Assembly (NCBI GenBank): GCA_964586075.1 | Contig: CAZPGZ010000010.1 | Location: 30,232-94,231 of the forward strand | Origin: JBAZLV01 sp964586075 | Lineage (GTDB): Bacteria; Nitrospirota; UBA9217 | Direction of reading: 5' to 3' | DNA length: 64,000 nucleotides | In this document: positions 25,586 to 35,358 of the stretch, piece after piece | How positions within the stretch are numbered: position 1 is the stretch's first letter | Layout of the letters: each line of letters starts with the position of its first letter | The notes under the pieces: model-generated | The model's database searches: none | Told to the model about the DNA's origin: nothing | Seen by the model: only the letters and a program-made list of their open reading frames with translations | Position numbers and translations under genes: made by a program

Positions 25586-27607
25586 ATGGAAAAAATCCCT
25601 TCTGATATCAAGCAGCAAATTGAAAAACTCGTCACGGAGATCAACGGGCATAATTACCGATACCATGTTTTGGACGCGCCGGTTGTCTCCGACGCGGAAT
25701 ATGATCAACTGTTTCGCACGTTGAAGCGCATGGAAGAGCAGTACCAGTACGTCCTTCCTGATTCCCCGACTAGGCGTGTGGGGGCGCCGCCGCTCGACAA
25801 GTTCGAAAAAGTGAAACACGCCGAACCCATGCTGTCGCTCGACAATGCTTTTTCGCATGATGAAGTGCGCGAATTTGACCAGCGGGCAAAACGATTTCTC
25901 AAGTCCGACGTGGAAATTGAATATACCGTTGAACCGAAGTACGATGGACTGGCCATGGAATTGACCTACGAACGGGGGCTACTCGTGCGGGCATCGACGC
26001 GCGGAGACGGATATGAAGGGGAAGATGTCACGACAAACCTGATGACCGTGAAAGCGATTCCGCTCAGGATAGAAGGCAAGGACATTCCGGATCTCATTGA
26101 TATCCGAGGTGAAGTCTACATGGATATCGATGAATTTGAAAAACTGAACAAAGAACGGGAACGAAATGGGGAGCCGCTCTTCGCAAATCCCAGAAATGCG
26201 GCAGCAGGATCGGTCAGGCAGCTTGACTCATCAATCACGGAAAAAAGAAGGCTGCATATGGCTTGTTATGGTTTAGGGAGTGCGAAAGGGATTGAATTCA
26301 AAAGCCATGATCATTTCATAGAATGGCTCGGGAGAGCGCATTTCCCGACGCCGTTCATATTGGACAGGGTAACGGGTATTGAAAGGGTCATTGAGTCAAT
26401 AAGGAAAATTGAAGAACAGCGTTCATCCTTTGCCTTCGAGACTGACGGAGCGGTCATCAAAGTGAACGATTTCGATCTCCAGAAAAAACTCGGCTATAAA
26501 ACCCGGGAACCCCGCTGGGCTATCGCATATAAATTCCCCGCGCATCAGGCTACAACGATCGTCGAAGACATTCTGAGCAGCGTGGGTCGGACCGGAGTTA
26601 TCACGCCGGTTGCCCTCCTCGCACCGGTCAGGATCGGCGGCGTGACGGTTTCCCGTTCAACCCTCCATAACTGGGAGGAAATCGACCGTAAAGATATTCG
26701 GGTGGGCGATACCGTCCTTGTGGAACGGGCCGGCGACGTGATTCCTCATGTCGTGACGGTCGTCAAAGAAAAAAGATCAGGCCAGGAGCACAAAGCGCTC
26801 CCCCCCAGATCCTGCCCTGCATGTCAAAGCACCGTAGTGCAGGAGGAAGGGGAGGTCGCCTACCGGTGCATAAACCTTAATTGTCCTGCCCAGGTTTTGG
26901 AACGCATCACGCATTATGCGTCGCGGGGCGCCATGGATATTGAAGGTCTTGGCGAGAAAAACGCTGAATTGCTCTACCAGCAGGGACTTATACGGCACTT
27001 TCCCGACCTCTATAAACTGCAGTATGATCAGCTTCTCGATCTTCCGCGTTTTGCGGAAAAATCTGCAAAAAATCTGATCGACGCAATCGAAAAAAGCAAA
27101 AAAACCACGCTCGCGAGGTTCCTGTACGCCTTGGGCATTCTTCATGTAGGCGAGTATGCCTCAAAACAATTGGCAAGACATTTTAAAAAAATCGAAGATT
27201 TATACAACGTCGAGGCGGAACGCGTGGTTGAAATCAAACAGATGGGTGAAAAGCTTGCGGAATCGATAACCGGATTCTTTCACGAAAAAGAAAATTTACA
27301 TACCCTGGACACTCTTCAGTCGTTGGGGCTGGAGATCGCCAATCCGGATTATGAGCGCAATCGGAAAAAAGAGAAACGGGTTTTCGACGGTCTTACGATT
27401 GTCGTTACAGGAATGCTTTCGAGGCCGCGAGGCGAAATCGAAAAGATTATCGAAGAACTCGGGGGTCATGCTGCCGGATCGGTGTCCAATAAAACGAACT
27501 ATGTACTGGCAGGGGCAGACGCCGGGGGAAAGCTTGATAAAGCAAAAGAACTCGGCATCCCGATCATTGATGAAGAAACGTTCAATAGGATGATTAAGGA
27601 GACATAG
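25586..27607 (+). CDS. ligA: NAD-dependent DNA ligase LigA
   Basis: A 673-aa ligase with full domain order: Ia region ('NYRYHVLDAPVVSDAEYDQL'), adenylation domain with lysine at K118 in KYDG, OB fold, four-Cys zinc finger ('CPACQSTV' and 'CINLNCPAQ'), HhH repeats and a C-terminal BRCT domain ('VFDGLTIVVTGML'). It seals nicks in replication and repair. No Shine-Dalgarno is evident at the ATG. It is followed directly by nfo, making a small repair pair. Confidence 0.97.
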   Translation: MEKIPSDIKQQIEKLVTEINGHNYRYHVLDAPVVSDAEYDQLFRTLKRMEEQYQYVLPDSPTRRVGAPPLDKFEKVKHAEPMLSLDNAFSHDEVREFDQRAKRFLKSDVEIEYTVEPKYDGLAMELTYERGLLVRASTRGDGYEGEDVTTNLMTVKAIPLRIEGKDIPDLIDIRGEVYMDIDEFEKLNKERERNGEPLFANPRNAAAGSVRQLDSSITEKRRLHMACYGLGSAKGIEFKSHDHFIEWLGRAHFPTPFILDRVTGIERVIESIRKIEEQRSSFAFETDGAVIKVNDFDLQKKLGYKTREPRWAIAYKFPAHQATTIVEDILSSVGRTGVITPVALLAPVRIGGVTVSRSTLHNWEEIDRKDIRVGDTVLVERAGDVIPHVVTVVKEKRSGQEHKALPPRSCPACQSTVVQEEGEVAYRCINLNCPAQVLERITHYASRGAMDIEGLGEKNAELLYQQGLIRHFPDLYKLQYDQLLDLPRFAEKSAKNLIDAIEKSKKTTLARFLYALGILHVGEYASKQLARHFKKIEDLYNVEAERVVEIKQMGEKLAESITGFFHEKENLHTLDTLQSLGLEIANPDYERNRKKEKRVFDGLTIVVTGMLSRPRGEIEKIIEELGGHAAGSVSNKTNYVLAGADAGGKLDKAKELGIPIIDEETFNRMIKET

Positions 27608-27608
27608 C

Positions 27609-28451
27609 GTGCGTCTTGGCTTTCATGTATCGATCAGCGGCGGATTTTCCAAATCCGTTGAGCGTGCGTACGACCTTGGCTGTTCCGCGATGCAGATATT
27701 CTGCCGCAATCCCCGCGGATGGACGATCAAGCCGCTCGACACGGATGATATTGCAGAATTTAAAAAACTCCGCAATCAATGGGACATAGCCCCTGTTTTT
27801 GTCCATACAAATTACCTGATTAATCTTGCTTCCTCCCGGCCGGACCTGTACGAAAAATCGATTGAGCAGTTTATTATCGACCTTGAACGAACCGAGCACC
27901 TCGGAGCTGAATATCTGGTTACGCACCTCGGTTCGGCCAGCGGCAAAGACCCGTCCTGGATGGTTGACCGGGTGGCGGCCGCCCTGAACATGGCGATGAG
28001 ATTGCATCCCCCCCGCGCGACCATCCTCCTGGAAAATACGGCAGGCGAGGCAGGAGATGTAGGGTACACGCTCGAACAGGTACAGGACGTGATAGCGCAT
28101 CTCAATGATTCTTCCTGCATCGGTATCTGCTATGACACCTGCCATGGTTTTGCCGCAGGATACGATATCAGATCCGACAAGGATGTTGATGCTCTCGTGA
28201 GAAAAATTGATACAACAGTAAGCCTGAAACGGCTCAAAGGAATGCATCTGAATGATTGCCTTCGCGACCTCGGTTCTCATGTGGACCGCCACTGGCACAT
28301 CGGCGAAGGAACGATAGGTCTGGAAGGGTTTAGAATACTGCTGAATCATCCCGCGTTCCGGGATATTCCGATGATTATGGAAACTCCAAAGAAAACGGAA
28401 GAGGATGACCCGCGAAATTTAAAGACGGTGCAGTCGTTGCTGGATAAGTAA
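27609..28451 (+). CDS. nfo: Endonuclease IV (AP endonuclease)
   Basis: A 280-aa AP endonuclease starting with GTG at 27609, 1 nt after the ligA stop; the ribosome site AAGGAG lies inside the end of ligA. Motifs of the TIM-barrel Zn enzyme are in place: 'LGFHVSISGGFSKSVERA', 'NYLINLAS', 'LLENTAGEAGDVGY', 'GICYDTCHGFAAGYD', 'HLNDCLRDLGSHVDRH' and 'METPKK'. It cuts DNA 5' to abasic sites; adjacency to ligA is functionally coherent. Confidence 0.95.
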   Translation: MRLGFHVSISGGFSKSVERAYDLGCSAMQIFCRNPRGWTIKPLDTDDIAEFKKLRNQWDIAPVFVHTNYLINLASSRPDLYEKSIEQFIIDLERTEHLGAEYLVTHLGSASGKDPSWMVDRVAAALNMAMRLHPPRATILLENTAGEAGDVGYTLEQVQDVIAHLNDSSCIGICYDTCHGFAAGYDIRSDKDVDALVRKIDTTVSLKRLKGMHLNDCLRDLGSHVDRHWHIGEGTIGLEGFRILLNHPAFRDIPMIMETPKKTEEDDPRNLKTVQSLLDK

Positions 28452-28554
28452 TTTATAATGTAATGCTGCGCAGTCTTACAGACTTGATGCCTGACGTAGA
28501 TCATGGTGACAGAGAGGCCCCCGGCTTTTGGGGGGAGGGAATACAGTAAAGAAT

Positions 28555-30000
28555 ATGAAAGCGGTTTTTACAAGAACAATTTTAAAGAGCATTGTCCTTT
28601 TTTGCTGCATAGTGTTGTTTTCTCTTCCGGCAACTGGCTACTCCAACCCCGGCAAGGAGATGGCCGATATAAATGCCGTGCTCGATAAGGAATGCGTTCG
28701 GCTCAAAAAAGAAAAGATAAAGAATCTGCTTCTTATCAGGTTTTCACCGGATTCGGACAAAAGATTCAGCCCTGTTTTTTTGAAAATTGTGGAAAAAGTG
28801 GTTAGAAAGGCTGATTTTGAAAATGTTACCGAAGAGAAAACCGTTGAAGTTATCAGCCTTGTTTACGAATCTTCAAAGCGGGGTGCTCCGCTGGAATATG
28901 TGGAGCAGATGCTGGATATTATTGTATATGCGGCAGTACCTGCCGATAGTCTGGTCGCAGCCGCAAAAGCGCTTCAGGATTTTCATAATTCGGATGTGCC
29001 TCAGGATATTGCGGAAGGGTTTATTGCCCGTGCCCTTGACGACGCTTGGAATCCTGCGGCGATCCCGGGGCTTTCCCATGGTTTGATTTACGGTGTTGAG
29101 CGTGGCTTGACGCCGCGAAAAGTCGCCCTGCGCATTATGCGCGACGTGAAAAGAGGGAAATTGAAGAAAAAAGGCCCGGATCAACTGGCACTAGACGCGG
29201 TCAAATTTGTGCGAAAAAAAGAACCGAAGAAGTGGAACCCGTTGACTCTGAAAGAACGGGAAATGCTCGCGAAACAAGAACGCATGAGGCAGCTGGAGGT
29301 CCAATTGCAGCTGTCGGCGTCAGATATGAAGCAAAAAGAAAACGAAAAAACGGCAGCAGAAGAAAAATTGCGGCTGTTACGCAGAAGCGAGGCCGAACAA
29401 GCCGCAAGAATCGACCAGGAAGATATTATCAGGCAGCTTGAATCGCATCTGAAAATTGTATATACCGAAGTAGCTGGGCTCGCAACAGAGCAAAAAGCTC
29501 TCAAAGCCGAGCTGACTGCATTTGAGCAAGAGAAACTGCAGAGAATCCGGGAGCGACAGGCCATTCGGAAAAAGCAGCTGGAGGACATGGGGCGGTCTAT
29601 TGCCACGGACGCCCAAAAAGGCCAGCTCGATCTGGACAAGCTGTACGCAATCGTGGAACAGTTACTTGGCGTTCCCTATCGCTACGGCGGTGATTCAGAC
29701 AAAGGACTGGATTGCTCTGCATTTACGAGAAGAATCTACCGCGCCCAGAATATTGAACTTCCCAGAAGCACTATGGGTCAGTCACTTGTCGGATTCAGTG
29801 TTGATGAGTCCGGTATCCAGCCGGGAGATTTGCTTTTTTTCGATTCCTCAACCAGAGGTCGTGTCTCTCACGTAGGCGTTTACCTGGGTGATGGTATTTT
29901 TGCCCATGCAAGCAGCAGAACCGGCGTGACAAAGAGCAACCTGTACGAAAAATATTATTTAAAACGGTTTGTTAGAGCCAGCAGAATATTTGAGTTATAA
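28555..30000 (+). CDS. Exported NlpC/P60 peptidoglycan endopeptidase with coiled coil
   Basis: I start it at the ATG at 28555 instead of an upstream in-frame TTG at 28528, because the protein then begins with a clean signal peptide (MKAVFTRTILK, then a hydrophobic core, then ATGYSN). It has 481 aa. The middle (about 55-220) is helical without a recognised domain. A long coiled coil spans about 235-355, and an NlpC/P60 domain fills 365-481 with the catalytic set Cys387 ('GLDCSAFTRRIY'), His439 ('VSHVGVYLGDG') and His451. It should cleave peptide crosslinks in the periplasm. The coiled coil plus P60 layout recalls cell-separation hydrolases. Confidence 0.85.
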   Translation: MKAVFTRTILKSIVLFCCIVLFSLPATGYSNPGKEMADINAVLDKECVRLKKEKIKNLLLIRFSPDSDKRFSPVFLKIVEKVVRKADFENVTEEKTVEVISLVYESSKRGAPLEYVEQMLDIIVYAAVPADSLVAAAKALQDFHNSDVPQDIAEGFIARALDDAWNPAAIPGLSHGLIYGVERGLTPRKVALRIMRDVKRGKLKKKGPDQLALDAVKFVRKKEPKKWNPLTLKEREMLAKQERMRQLEVQLQLSASDMKQKENEKTAAEEKLRLLRRSEAEQAARIDQEDIIRQLESHLKIVYTEVAGLATEQKALKAELTAFEQEKLQRIRERQAIRKKQLEDMGRSIATDAQKGQLDLDKLYAIVEQLLGVPYRYGGDSDKGLDCSAFTRRIYRAQNIELPRSTMGQSLVGFSVDESGIQPGDLLFFDSSTRGRVSHVGVYLGDGIFAHASSRTGVTKSNLYEKYYLKRFVRASRIFEL

Positions 30001-30221
30001 TCGGATACCATCTTAGCGCGTCGGATGTGCTCGAAGAGTACAACAATTTTTTCTATGCTCCGGAGCTGAACTACTTAATTCCATTCTGGATTTTTTATTT
30101 CTCCTCTGGTATAGTATTTGATCAACAAATAAGCGATAAGGATTATTGAGGCTTCAAATCGCAGGATTGCACTTGAAGCGGCCCCGGCGGTTATGATTGC
30201 GAAATCAATATAGATGTTGTC

Positions 30222-31175
30222 ATGAAAGTAGCTGAATTTAACAAAAAAACTGCAACAAGACATTACAAAGCCTTCGGGCAGTACATGAAAGATATATATG
30301 GCAAGGCGGTTTACAAGGTCAATGTAGACGCGGGTTTTACCTGCCCTAATCGCGACGGTACCGTCGCGTCAGGCGGTTGCATTTACTGTAACAACGACAG
30401 CTTCAGACCTGAAGCATGTTCAAGCGCTGAGTCCATCCGTAAGCAAATCGAGAGAGGTGCTCCGTATCTGCGCTCCCGCTACGGAGCTGAGAAGTTTATC
30501 GTATATTTTCAGCCATACTCAAATACGTATGCAACGGTAGAAACGCTTGAAACGCTGTATCGGGAGGCATTGGATAATCCCGATGTGCTCGGGCTTGCCA
30601 TTGGGACACGACCGGACTGTATTGATGCCGAAAAAATAGCGCTTCTTGAAGAACTTGCCAAAGACTATTTTATCCTTGTAGAATACGGACTCCAGTCGAT
30701 TTATGACAAAACGCTGACATTTATAAACCGGGGCCATACGTGGGAGTGCTTTCAGAACGCCCTTTCGATGACCACCGGAAAAGGAATCCGGATCGGCGCA
30801 CATATTATTCTGGGTTTTCCCACCGAGACACGGGAGGAAATGCTTGGCATGGCGGATGCGCTCTCCCGGCTGCCGATCGAATTTCTCAAGATACACCAGC
30901 TCCAGGTGGTGCAGCATACGGCGCTGGCGGATGTTTTTGCCAGGGAGCCTTTTTCGACATTCGGTTATCATGCATGGATAGAAATGCTCGCAGATTTTCT
31001 GGAACGGCTTTCTCCGGACATTGTTTTGCAGAGGCTGTTTGCCGCAGCACCGGATGACATCCTGATCGCACCCCTCTGGCACAAAACGCGCTATCAGTTG
31101 CTCAAAGACCTGGATCTCTATATGGAGCAGCGCGGAAGTTACCAGGGGAAAAAGTTTTCAATCGCTTCAAAATAA
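30222..31175 (+). CDS. Radical SAM protein, TIGR01212/YhcC-like
   Basis: A 317-aa protein with the YhcC-type cluster site 'GFTCPNRDGTVASGGCIYC' (Cys-x11-Cys-x2-Cys instead of the common CxxxCxxC), followed by 'GAEKFIVYFQPYSNTYA', 'LAIGTRPDCI', 'EYGLQSIYDKTLTFINRGH' and 'HIILGFPTET'. It binds a 4Fe-4S cluster and SAM; the reaction is not established for the family. The 221-nt gap upstream has no gene. Confidence 0.9.
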   Translation: MKVAEFNKKTATRHYKAFGQYMKDIYGKAVYKVNVDAGFTCPNRDGTVASGGCIYCNNDSFRPEACSSAESIRKQIERGAPYLRSRYGAEKFIVYFQPYSNTYATVETLETLYREALDNPDVLGLAIGTRPDCIDAEKIALLEELAKDYFILVEYGLQSIYDKTLTFINRGHTWECFQNALSMTTGKGIRIGAHIILGFPTETREEMLGMADALSRLPIEFLKIHQLQVVQHTALADVFAREPFSTFGYHAWIEMLADFLERLSPDIVLQRLFAAAPDDILIAPLWHKTRYQLLKDLDLYMEQRGSYQGKKFSIASK

Positions 31176-31205
31176 TGCCAGTTACGCTGCACCCGAGGTG
31201 TTGCC

Positions 31206-31868
31206 ATGATCGATCTCCACACGCATTCTTTTTTCAGTGACGGAGTGCTGGTTCCGTCGGAGCTGGTCCGTCGGGCGGTCATCCACGGTTATGAGGTAAT
31301 AGCGATTACCGATCATGCGGATTCGTCAAACTTTGATTTTATCATTCCACGCGTCACGGCCGCATGCAGGGAGCTGAACCGACGATGGAACATCACGGCC
31401 CTGCCCGGAATCGAGCTTACTCACATTCCGCCGGAAACGTTCGGTGAGCTTGTGGAGCGGTCACGCTCTCTCGGCGCCGTTGTTGTTGTTGCGCATGGCG
31501 AAACGCTTGTTGAACCCGTGCATCCAGGAACGAATCGGGCGGCAATCGAGGCAGGTGTGGATATCCTTGCTCATCCCGGCCTTCTGAGCGGAGACGAAGC
31601 TGAACTGGCCGCGCGAAACGGTGTCCACCTCGAGATCACGTCCCGCAAAGGCCACAGCTTGTCCAATGGCCATGTGGCGAAACTGGCCTTGGAGACCGGG
31701 GCAAAGCTTGTCATCGATACGGACACCCATGAGCCCGGAGATCTTATTACCGATGAGCAGGCGCAAAGAATTTTGCTCGGAGCCGGTCTGGACCGCAATG
31801 CAATTTTAACTATTCTTCAAAATTCAAAAAAATTGGCAGCAAAAGCACTTGCTGCTTGGAAACAATGA
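31206..31868 (+). CDS. PHP-domain phosphoesterase (histidinol-phosphatase-like)
   Basis: A 220-aa protein with the PHP metal motifs 'MIDLHTHSFFSDGVLVPSEL', 'VIAITDHADSSN', 'LPGIELTHIPPE', 'DILAHPGLLS', 'HLEITSRKGH' and 'VIDTDTHEP'. Members hydrolyse phosphoesters with three bound metals. It lies 30 nt downstream of the radical SAM gene and 66 nt before a TPR protein. Substrate is unknown. Confidence 0.85.
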   Translation: MIDLHTHSFFSDGVLVPSELVRRAVIHGYEVIAITDHADSSNFDFIIPRVTAACRELNRRWNITALPGIELTHIPPETFGELVERSRSLGAVVVVAHGETLVEPVHPGTNRAAIEAGVDILAHPGLLSGDEAELAARNGVHLEITSRKGHSLSNGHVAKLALETGAKLVIDTDTHEPGDLITDEQAQRILLGAGLDRNAILTILQNSKKLAAKALAAWKQ

Positions 31869-31934
31869 TGTGTCTCGGGATTGCTGCCGCTTAATTCGCA
31901 TCCTGCAAACCGCCGATTTCTTGGGAGGAGATTC

Positions 31935-32648
31935 ATGCCGACGATCAAAAAAAGAGATAATAATGCAAAAAAACTGCCTAATCAGGAATTTATGACCATT
32001 GCCCACCGGATTACCGATTTTGCGATAACCTATAAAAAACAGTTGCTCGTTGTTTGCCTGTCTGTTGCCGCGGTATTTCTGATTGCGGCGGGGTATCTGG
32101 TGTTGCGCTCAGTGCAGGAGAAGAATGCATCACCGCTCGTTTCCGCAGCCTATGAATATTATCGTCCTTCGGCCGGGACCGCTCCCGACTATCAAAAAGC
32201 CCTCGGTCTTTTTCGCGATGTGCAGCAAAAATATCCCAGTACCGTGAACGGAGCGATTGCACAGTACTATATCGGCAATTGTCTCGCGAATCTGGGCCAG
32301 ACAGACGAGGCGCTCAAGGAATATAAAAAATTCATTTCACAGTATTCAGGAGACAAATTTCTGCTCGGTCTCGTATATCAGCGAGTGGGATATATTTATC
32401 AAGGGTTAAATAATCAGAGTGAAGCCATACAAGCGTGGGAGCAGGCAGAGTCTCTCAATGGTCCCGGTGTCTCGACAATCGAGCTTGCAAAGCTGTATGA
32501 GGCGACAGGGAACATCGCGGAAGCACAGAAGAAATACAAACTGGTGTTGAGCAAACTCGGCGGTACGACGTGGGCTATGGAAGCAATGACAAAAACGCAG
32601 AGTGCAGTACCTTTTTCTGTTCCTGGCGCGGGAAAAGAAACAAAGTAG
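31935..32648 (+). CDS. Membrane-anchored TPR protein (YfgM/DUF2133-like)
   Basis: A 237-aa protein; the ATG at 31935 follows GGGAGGAG and is preferred over an earlier in-frame start at 31881. One membrane segment lies at about 36-58 ('LLVVCLSVAAVFLIAAGYLVL'), then four or so tetratricopeptide repeats ('AIAQYYIGNCLANLGQTDEALKEY', 'LGLVYQRVGYIYQGLNNQSEA'). Such proteins are periplasmic chaperone or complex-assembly factors in YfgM-like families. It is last in the short radical SAM/PHP/TPR run. The following 294 nt to 32942 contain no gene that I can support. Confidence 0.8.
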   Translation: MPTIKKRDNNAKKLPNQEFMTIAHRITDFAITYKKQLLVVCLSVAAVFLIAAGYLVLRSVQEKNASPLVSAAYEYYRPSAGTAPDYQKALGLFRDVQQKYPSTVNGAIAQYYIGNCLANLGQTDEALKEYKKFISQYSGDKFLLGLVYQRVGYIYQGLNNQSEAIQAWEQAESLNGPGVSTIELAKLYEATGNIAEAQKKYKLVLSKLGGTTWAMEAMTKTQSAVPFSVPGAGKETK

Positions 32649-32942
32649 AAGAGAAACAGCAGGCTGGCTTCTGGTTCAATTTCCTCAGTCATCAGGAATC
32701 TGACGGCCGGAGTTGTTCTTGCTTGCTGGAAGCGACGACGATTGCTTCGGATTCCCGGACGTATTCGAAATCAGATGAAGTATCAAGCTTTCATCGATGC
32801 CCCGGATAATGTGTCTTTTGTACGAAAACTGAGGCCGAATGCGTTGCAGGTTGGGTAATAAATCCCGATGAGTTTGAGATGGTGTCAATAACTCCGGAGA
32901 TGCAGAATGAAGCGTTAAACGCTTACTGCCACGTGTTTTTTA

Positions 32943-34277
32943 TCAGATGTTGTCAGTGTCAACAACCAGCTTGATTTTCTGTCCTGCCCGCAGGGATTTA
33001 CCGAGACCCTTGTTCCACTCCCGAATGTCGGCAACACTTACATTATGTTTTTGGGCAACTTTTGTGATTGTTTCACCCCGCCGTACCCGATAAAGGATCT
33101 GCTGTTGTTTCCCGCCTTCAACTGTTGTCAGGTAGCTGATATCCTGTTTTCCGCTAAGGTCCACCGGAATCAGCAAATGTTTGCCTGGTGACACGCGGTT
33201 TTTCTTAAGCCCGTTAATGTCCCGGATCGCTTCGGGAACTGTGTTGTACTGCTTTGCAATCTGAGACAGGGTCTCTCCCTTTTTAACCTCGTGCCGCTCC
33301 CATTTGATTTTTTGTTCGGGAGGAATGGCCGCAAAATTCGCAAGGAACATTTCTTTTTTTCCGGCCGGAATGCGCAACGTGTATTTTTCGAAGCTAGGTG
33401 GGGTCACCCATCGTCGCAGTTCCGGATTCAGTTCTTTGATCTCCTGATAGGTGGCGCCGGTGCAGCGTGCGACAAGACGAAGATCGGTGCTTTCATCGAG
33501 AATGATTTCATCATACTTGAACGGCTCGAATTTTGACACGGTAAAACCGTACGATTCCGGGTTTTTCGCTATGATGGTGGCGGCCATGAATTTCGGCACA
33601 TAATTTTTAGTTTCTTTTCTGATATACCGGGATGCCTTCAGGTCCCAAAAGTCCTCGGAACGGGTTCTGAGGACGGCACGCTGCACCTTTCCGGCGCCTG
33701 CATTGTATGAAGCCATTGCCAGCGGCCATGATCCGAAGAGATTGCGCAGATCCTTCAGATGTTCCGCGGCAGCGTTGGTAGATTTTACCGGATCTTTGCG
33801 CTCGTCAATCCACCAGTCAATCTTAAGGCCATATAGTTTGCCGGTTGCACTCATAAACTGCCATGGACCAACGGCCTTTGCCCAGGATACGGCGTACGGA
33901 TTGAACCCGCTTTCGATCATTGCTATATAAACCAGATCTTCCGGCAGGTTCTTCTGCTTGAAAATCTCCTTCATAAGCGGAATATAACGGGCTGAACGGT
34001 CGAGCCAGAGCTGAAATGCGTCTCTACCGCGTGTTTTGAAATATTCGAGATGGTTTTCCACGCTGTCATTCAGAACCATCGGGATATTGTAGGGTTTTTC
34101 CACTACGGAATCATCAATGCCTTCTTCCAGCTTGACAACATCTTCAGAGGGTGGTTGCAATTGCTGGGGGACTGTTGCCGTATCTGCGGAGGATGGGTAT
34201 TCTGCGTAACCTGACGTCAGCATGAGAAAAGAAAAGACTATAACTGATAGAAAAATAAGGATAAAACGATTGCGCAT
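32943..34277 (-). CDS. mltD: Membrane-bound lytic murein transglycosylase D
   Basis: A 444-aa protein. The start is the ATG at 34277, which has AGGAGGG just upstream; an earlier in-frame ATG at 34298 lies upstream of the predicted transcription start. A signal peptide (about 1-25) is followed by an SLT domain (about 90-215; 'LPEDLVYIAMIESGFNPYAVSWAKAVGPWQFM' holds the catalytic Glu in ESGF, then 'SYNAGAGKVQRAV') and two LysM repeats ('VKKGETLSQIAKQYNTV', 'VRRGETITKVAQKHNVS'). It cleaves glycan strands in the periplasm. Confidence 0.93.
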   Translation of the reverse strand: MRNRFILIFLSVIVFSFLMLTSGYAEYPSSADTATVPQQLQPPSEDVVKLEEGIDDSVVEKPYNIPMVLNDSVENHLEYFKTRGRDAFQLWLDRSARYIPLMKEIFKQKNLPEDLVYIAMIESGFNPYAVSWAKAVGPWQFMSATGKLYGLKIDWWIDERKDPVKSTNAAAEHLKDLRNLFGSWPLAMASYNAGAGKVQRAVLRTRSEDFWDLKASRYIRKETKNYVPKFMAATIIAKNPESYGFTVSKFEPFKYDEIILDESTDLRLVARCTGATYQEIKELNPELRRWVTPPSFEKYTLRIPAGKKEMFLANFAAIPPEQKIKWERHEVKKGETLSQIAKQYNTVPEAIRDINGLKKNRVSPGKHLLIPVDLSGKQDISYLTTVEGGKQQQILYRVRRGETITKVAQKHNVSVADIREWNKGLGKSLRAGQKIKLVVDTDNI

Positions 34278-34299
34278 CATCCCTCCTTTATTGCACATA

Positions 34300-34328
34300 A
34301 AGTTACCTTATTCATGCTGTTTTGTCAA
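34300..34328 (-). promoter_or_regulatory. Promoter for mltD
   Basis: On the minus strand a perfect TTGACA (34323-34328), a 17-nt spacer and TAACTT (34300-34305). The expected transcription start (about 34293) leaves a leader of about 16 nt holding the ribosome site. Confidence 0.7.
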
Positions 34329-34431
34329 GATATTATGTGTATTCCTGAATTTTTGTGTATATGGAAATTATCACATAATACAATATGTTTCGGCTGTTTT
34401 CAGCCTATCTTTAATAAAAATAAACGACTCC

Positions 34432-34460
34432 TTGTAATTCGTACCATTGTTCTGTATTAT
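34432..34460 (+). promoter_or_regulatory. Promoter abutting the queE start codon (possible leaderless mRNA)
   Basis: TTGTAA (34432-34437), a 17-nt spacer and TATTAT (34455-34460) end 8 nt before the ATG at 34469. There is no Shine-Dalgarno and no room for a preQ1 riboswitch. Confidence 0.6.
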
Positions 34461-34468
34461 TGCTTCCG

Positions 34469-35224
34469 ATGAAGCAGGCTTTTCTACAGGAAATTTTTTC
34501 ATCCATCCAGGGCGAAGGGCCTTGGATCGGGGAGCGTCATATTTTTGTGCGCTTTGCTGGCTGCGATATCCGTTGCCAGTATTGTGATACGCCTGCTTCC
34601 ACCAAAAGTATTTCCGGTGAACAGGAGCCGCACTTCTGCAATGTGCAGATATCCAAAATACCGCTACAGTGCAAGCAAATCCCCAATCCTGTCTCCAGCA
34701 GCAATCTTGCCGACTTTTGCTCAAACCTGGTCATCCCAGGTCCCTCACGTCCTACAATCAGCCTGACCGGAGGGGAACCGCTGCTGCACCATGATTTTTT
34801 GCTGGAGTTCCTTCTCCTGACACGAAAGACGTTCCGGATTTATTTAGAGACGAATGGCCTGCATGCAGCAGCCATGAAGGACCTTCGTTCCGTGGTCGAT
34901 GTAATAAGCATGGATTTCAAGCTGCCGTCGGCAACCGGCCTGCAGCCGTTTTGGGAGGAGCACAAGCAGTTCCTTGCCGCTGCGCAAGGCTTGACCCTGT
35001 TTAGCAAGGTGGTCGTAACCAATGCCACGTCCCTAGATGATGTCATGACAGCTGCCGAAATTATCGCAGGGTTTGATGATACAATTCCTTTTGTTATTCA
35101 ACCAGCAAGCGGCTGTTTTGCTCCTTCAGCGGCTATGCTTGTAGAGTTTCAAGAAGCTGTTCTCAAAGTCATTCAAAATGCCCGGGTGATTCCTCAGATA
35201 CACAAAATTCTTGGCATTCCCTGA
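34469..35224 (+). CDS. queE: 7-carboxy-7-deazaguanine synthase QueE
   Basis: A 251-aa radical SAM enzyme starting at the ATG at 34469; an in-frame TTG at 34460 overlaps the -10 box. It begins 'FLQEIFSSIQGEGPWIGERHIFVRFAGCDIRCQYCDTP': the QGEG motif and the CxxxCxxC cluster ligands are typical. About 35 extra residues follow before 'TISLTGGEPLLHHDFL'. It converts 6-carboxytetrahydropterin to CDG in queuosine synthesis. QueC and QueD are not in the window. Confidence 0.93.
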   Translation: MKQAFLQEIFSSIQGEGPWIGERHIFVRFAGCDIRCQYCDTPASTKSISGEQEPHFCNVQISKIPLQCKQIPNPVSSSNLADFCSNLVIPGPSRPTISLTGGEPLLHHDFLLEFLLLTRKTFRIYLETNGLHAAAMKDLRSVVDVISMDFKLPSATGLQPFWEEHKQFLAAAQGLTLFSKVVVTNATSLDDVMTAAEIIAGFDDTIPFVIQPASGCFAPSAAMLVEFQEAVLKVIQNARVIPQIHKILGIP

Positions 35225-35358
35225 AAGAATAAAAACACGCTGTGCTGCTGTATTGGTTTAATGTACGGCAGGTGTGCTTCCGTCAAGGTTACAGGGGGAA
35301 TAAGTAAAAAGATCAATAGAACAGATTGAAGCAAGTTACATTCCAAGGGGGGAAGAGT

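Noticed and set aside
24782..25858. Minus-strand ORF (358 codons)
   Set aside because: Antisense to the sigma54 regulator and the start of ligA; no recognisable motifs.
32649..32942. Possible decayed gene between the TPR gene and mltD
   Set aside because: No frame shows protein-family similarity; only a short palindrome (AAGCGTTAAACGCTT, about 32910) is present.
34299..34468. preQ1 riboswitch upstream of queE
   Set aside because: No aptamer-like pseudoknot or conserved preQ1 core, and the predicted promoter leaves no leader.
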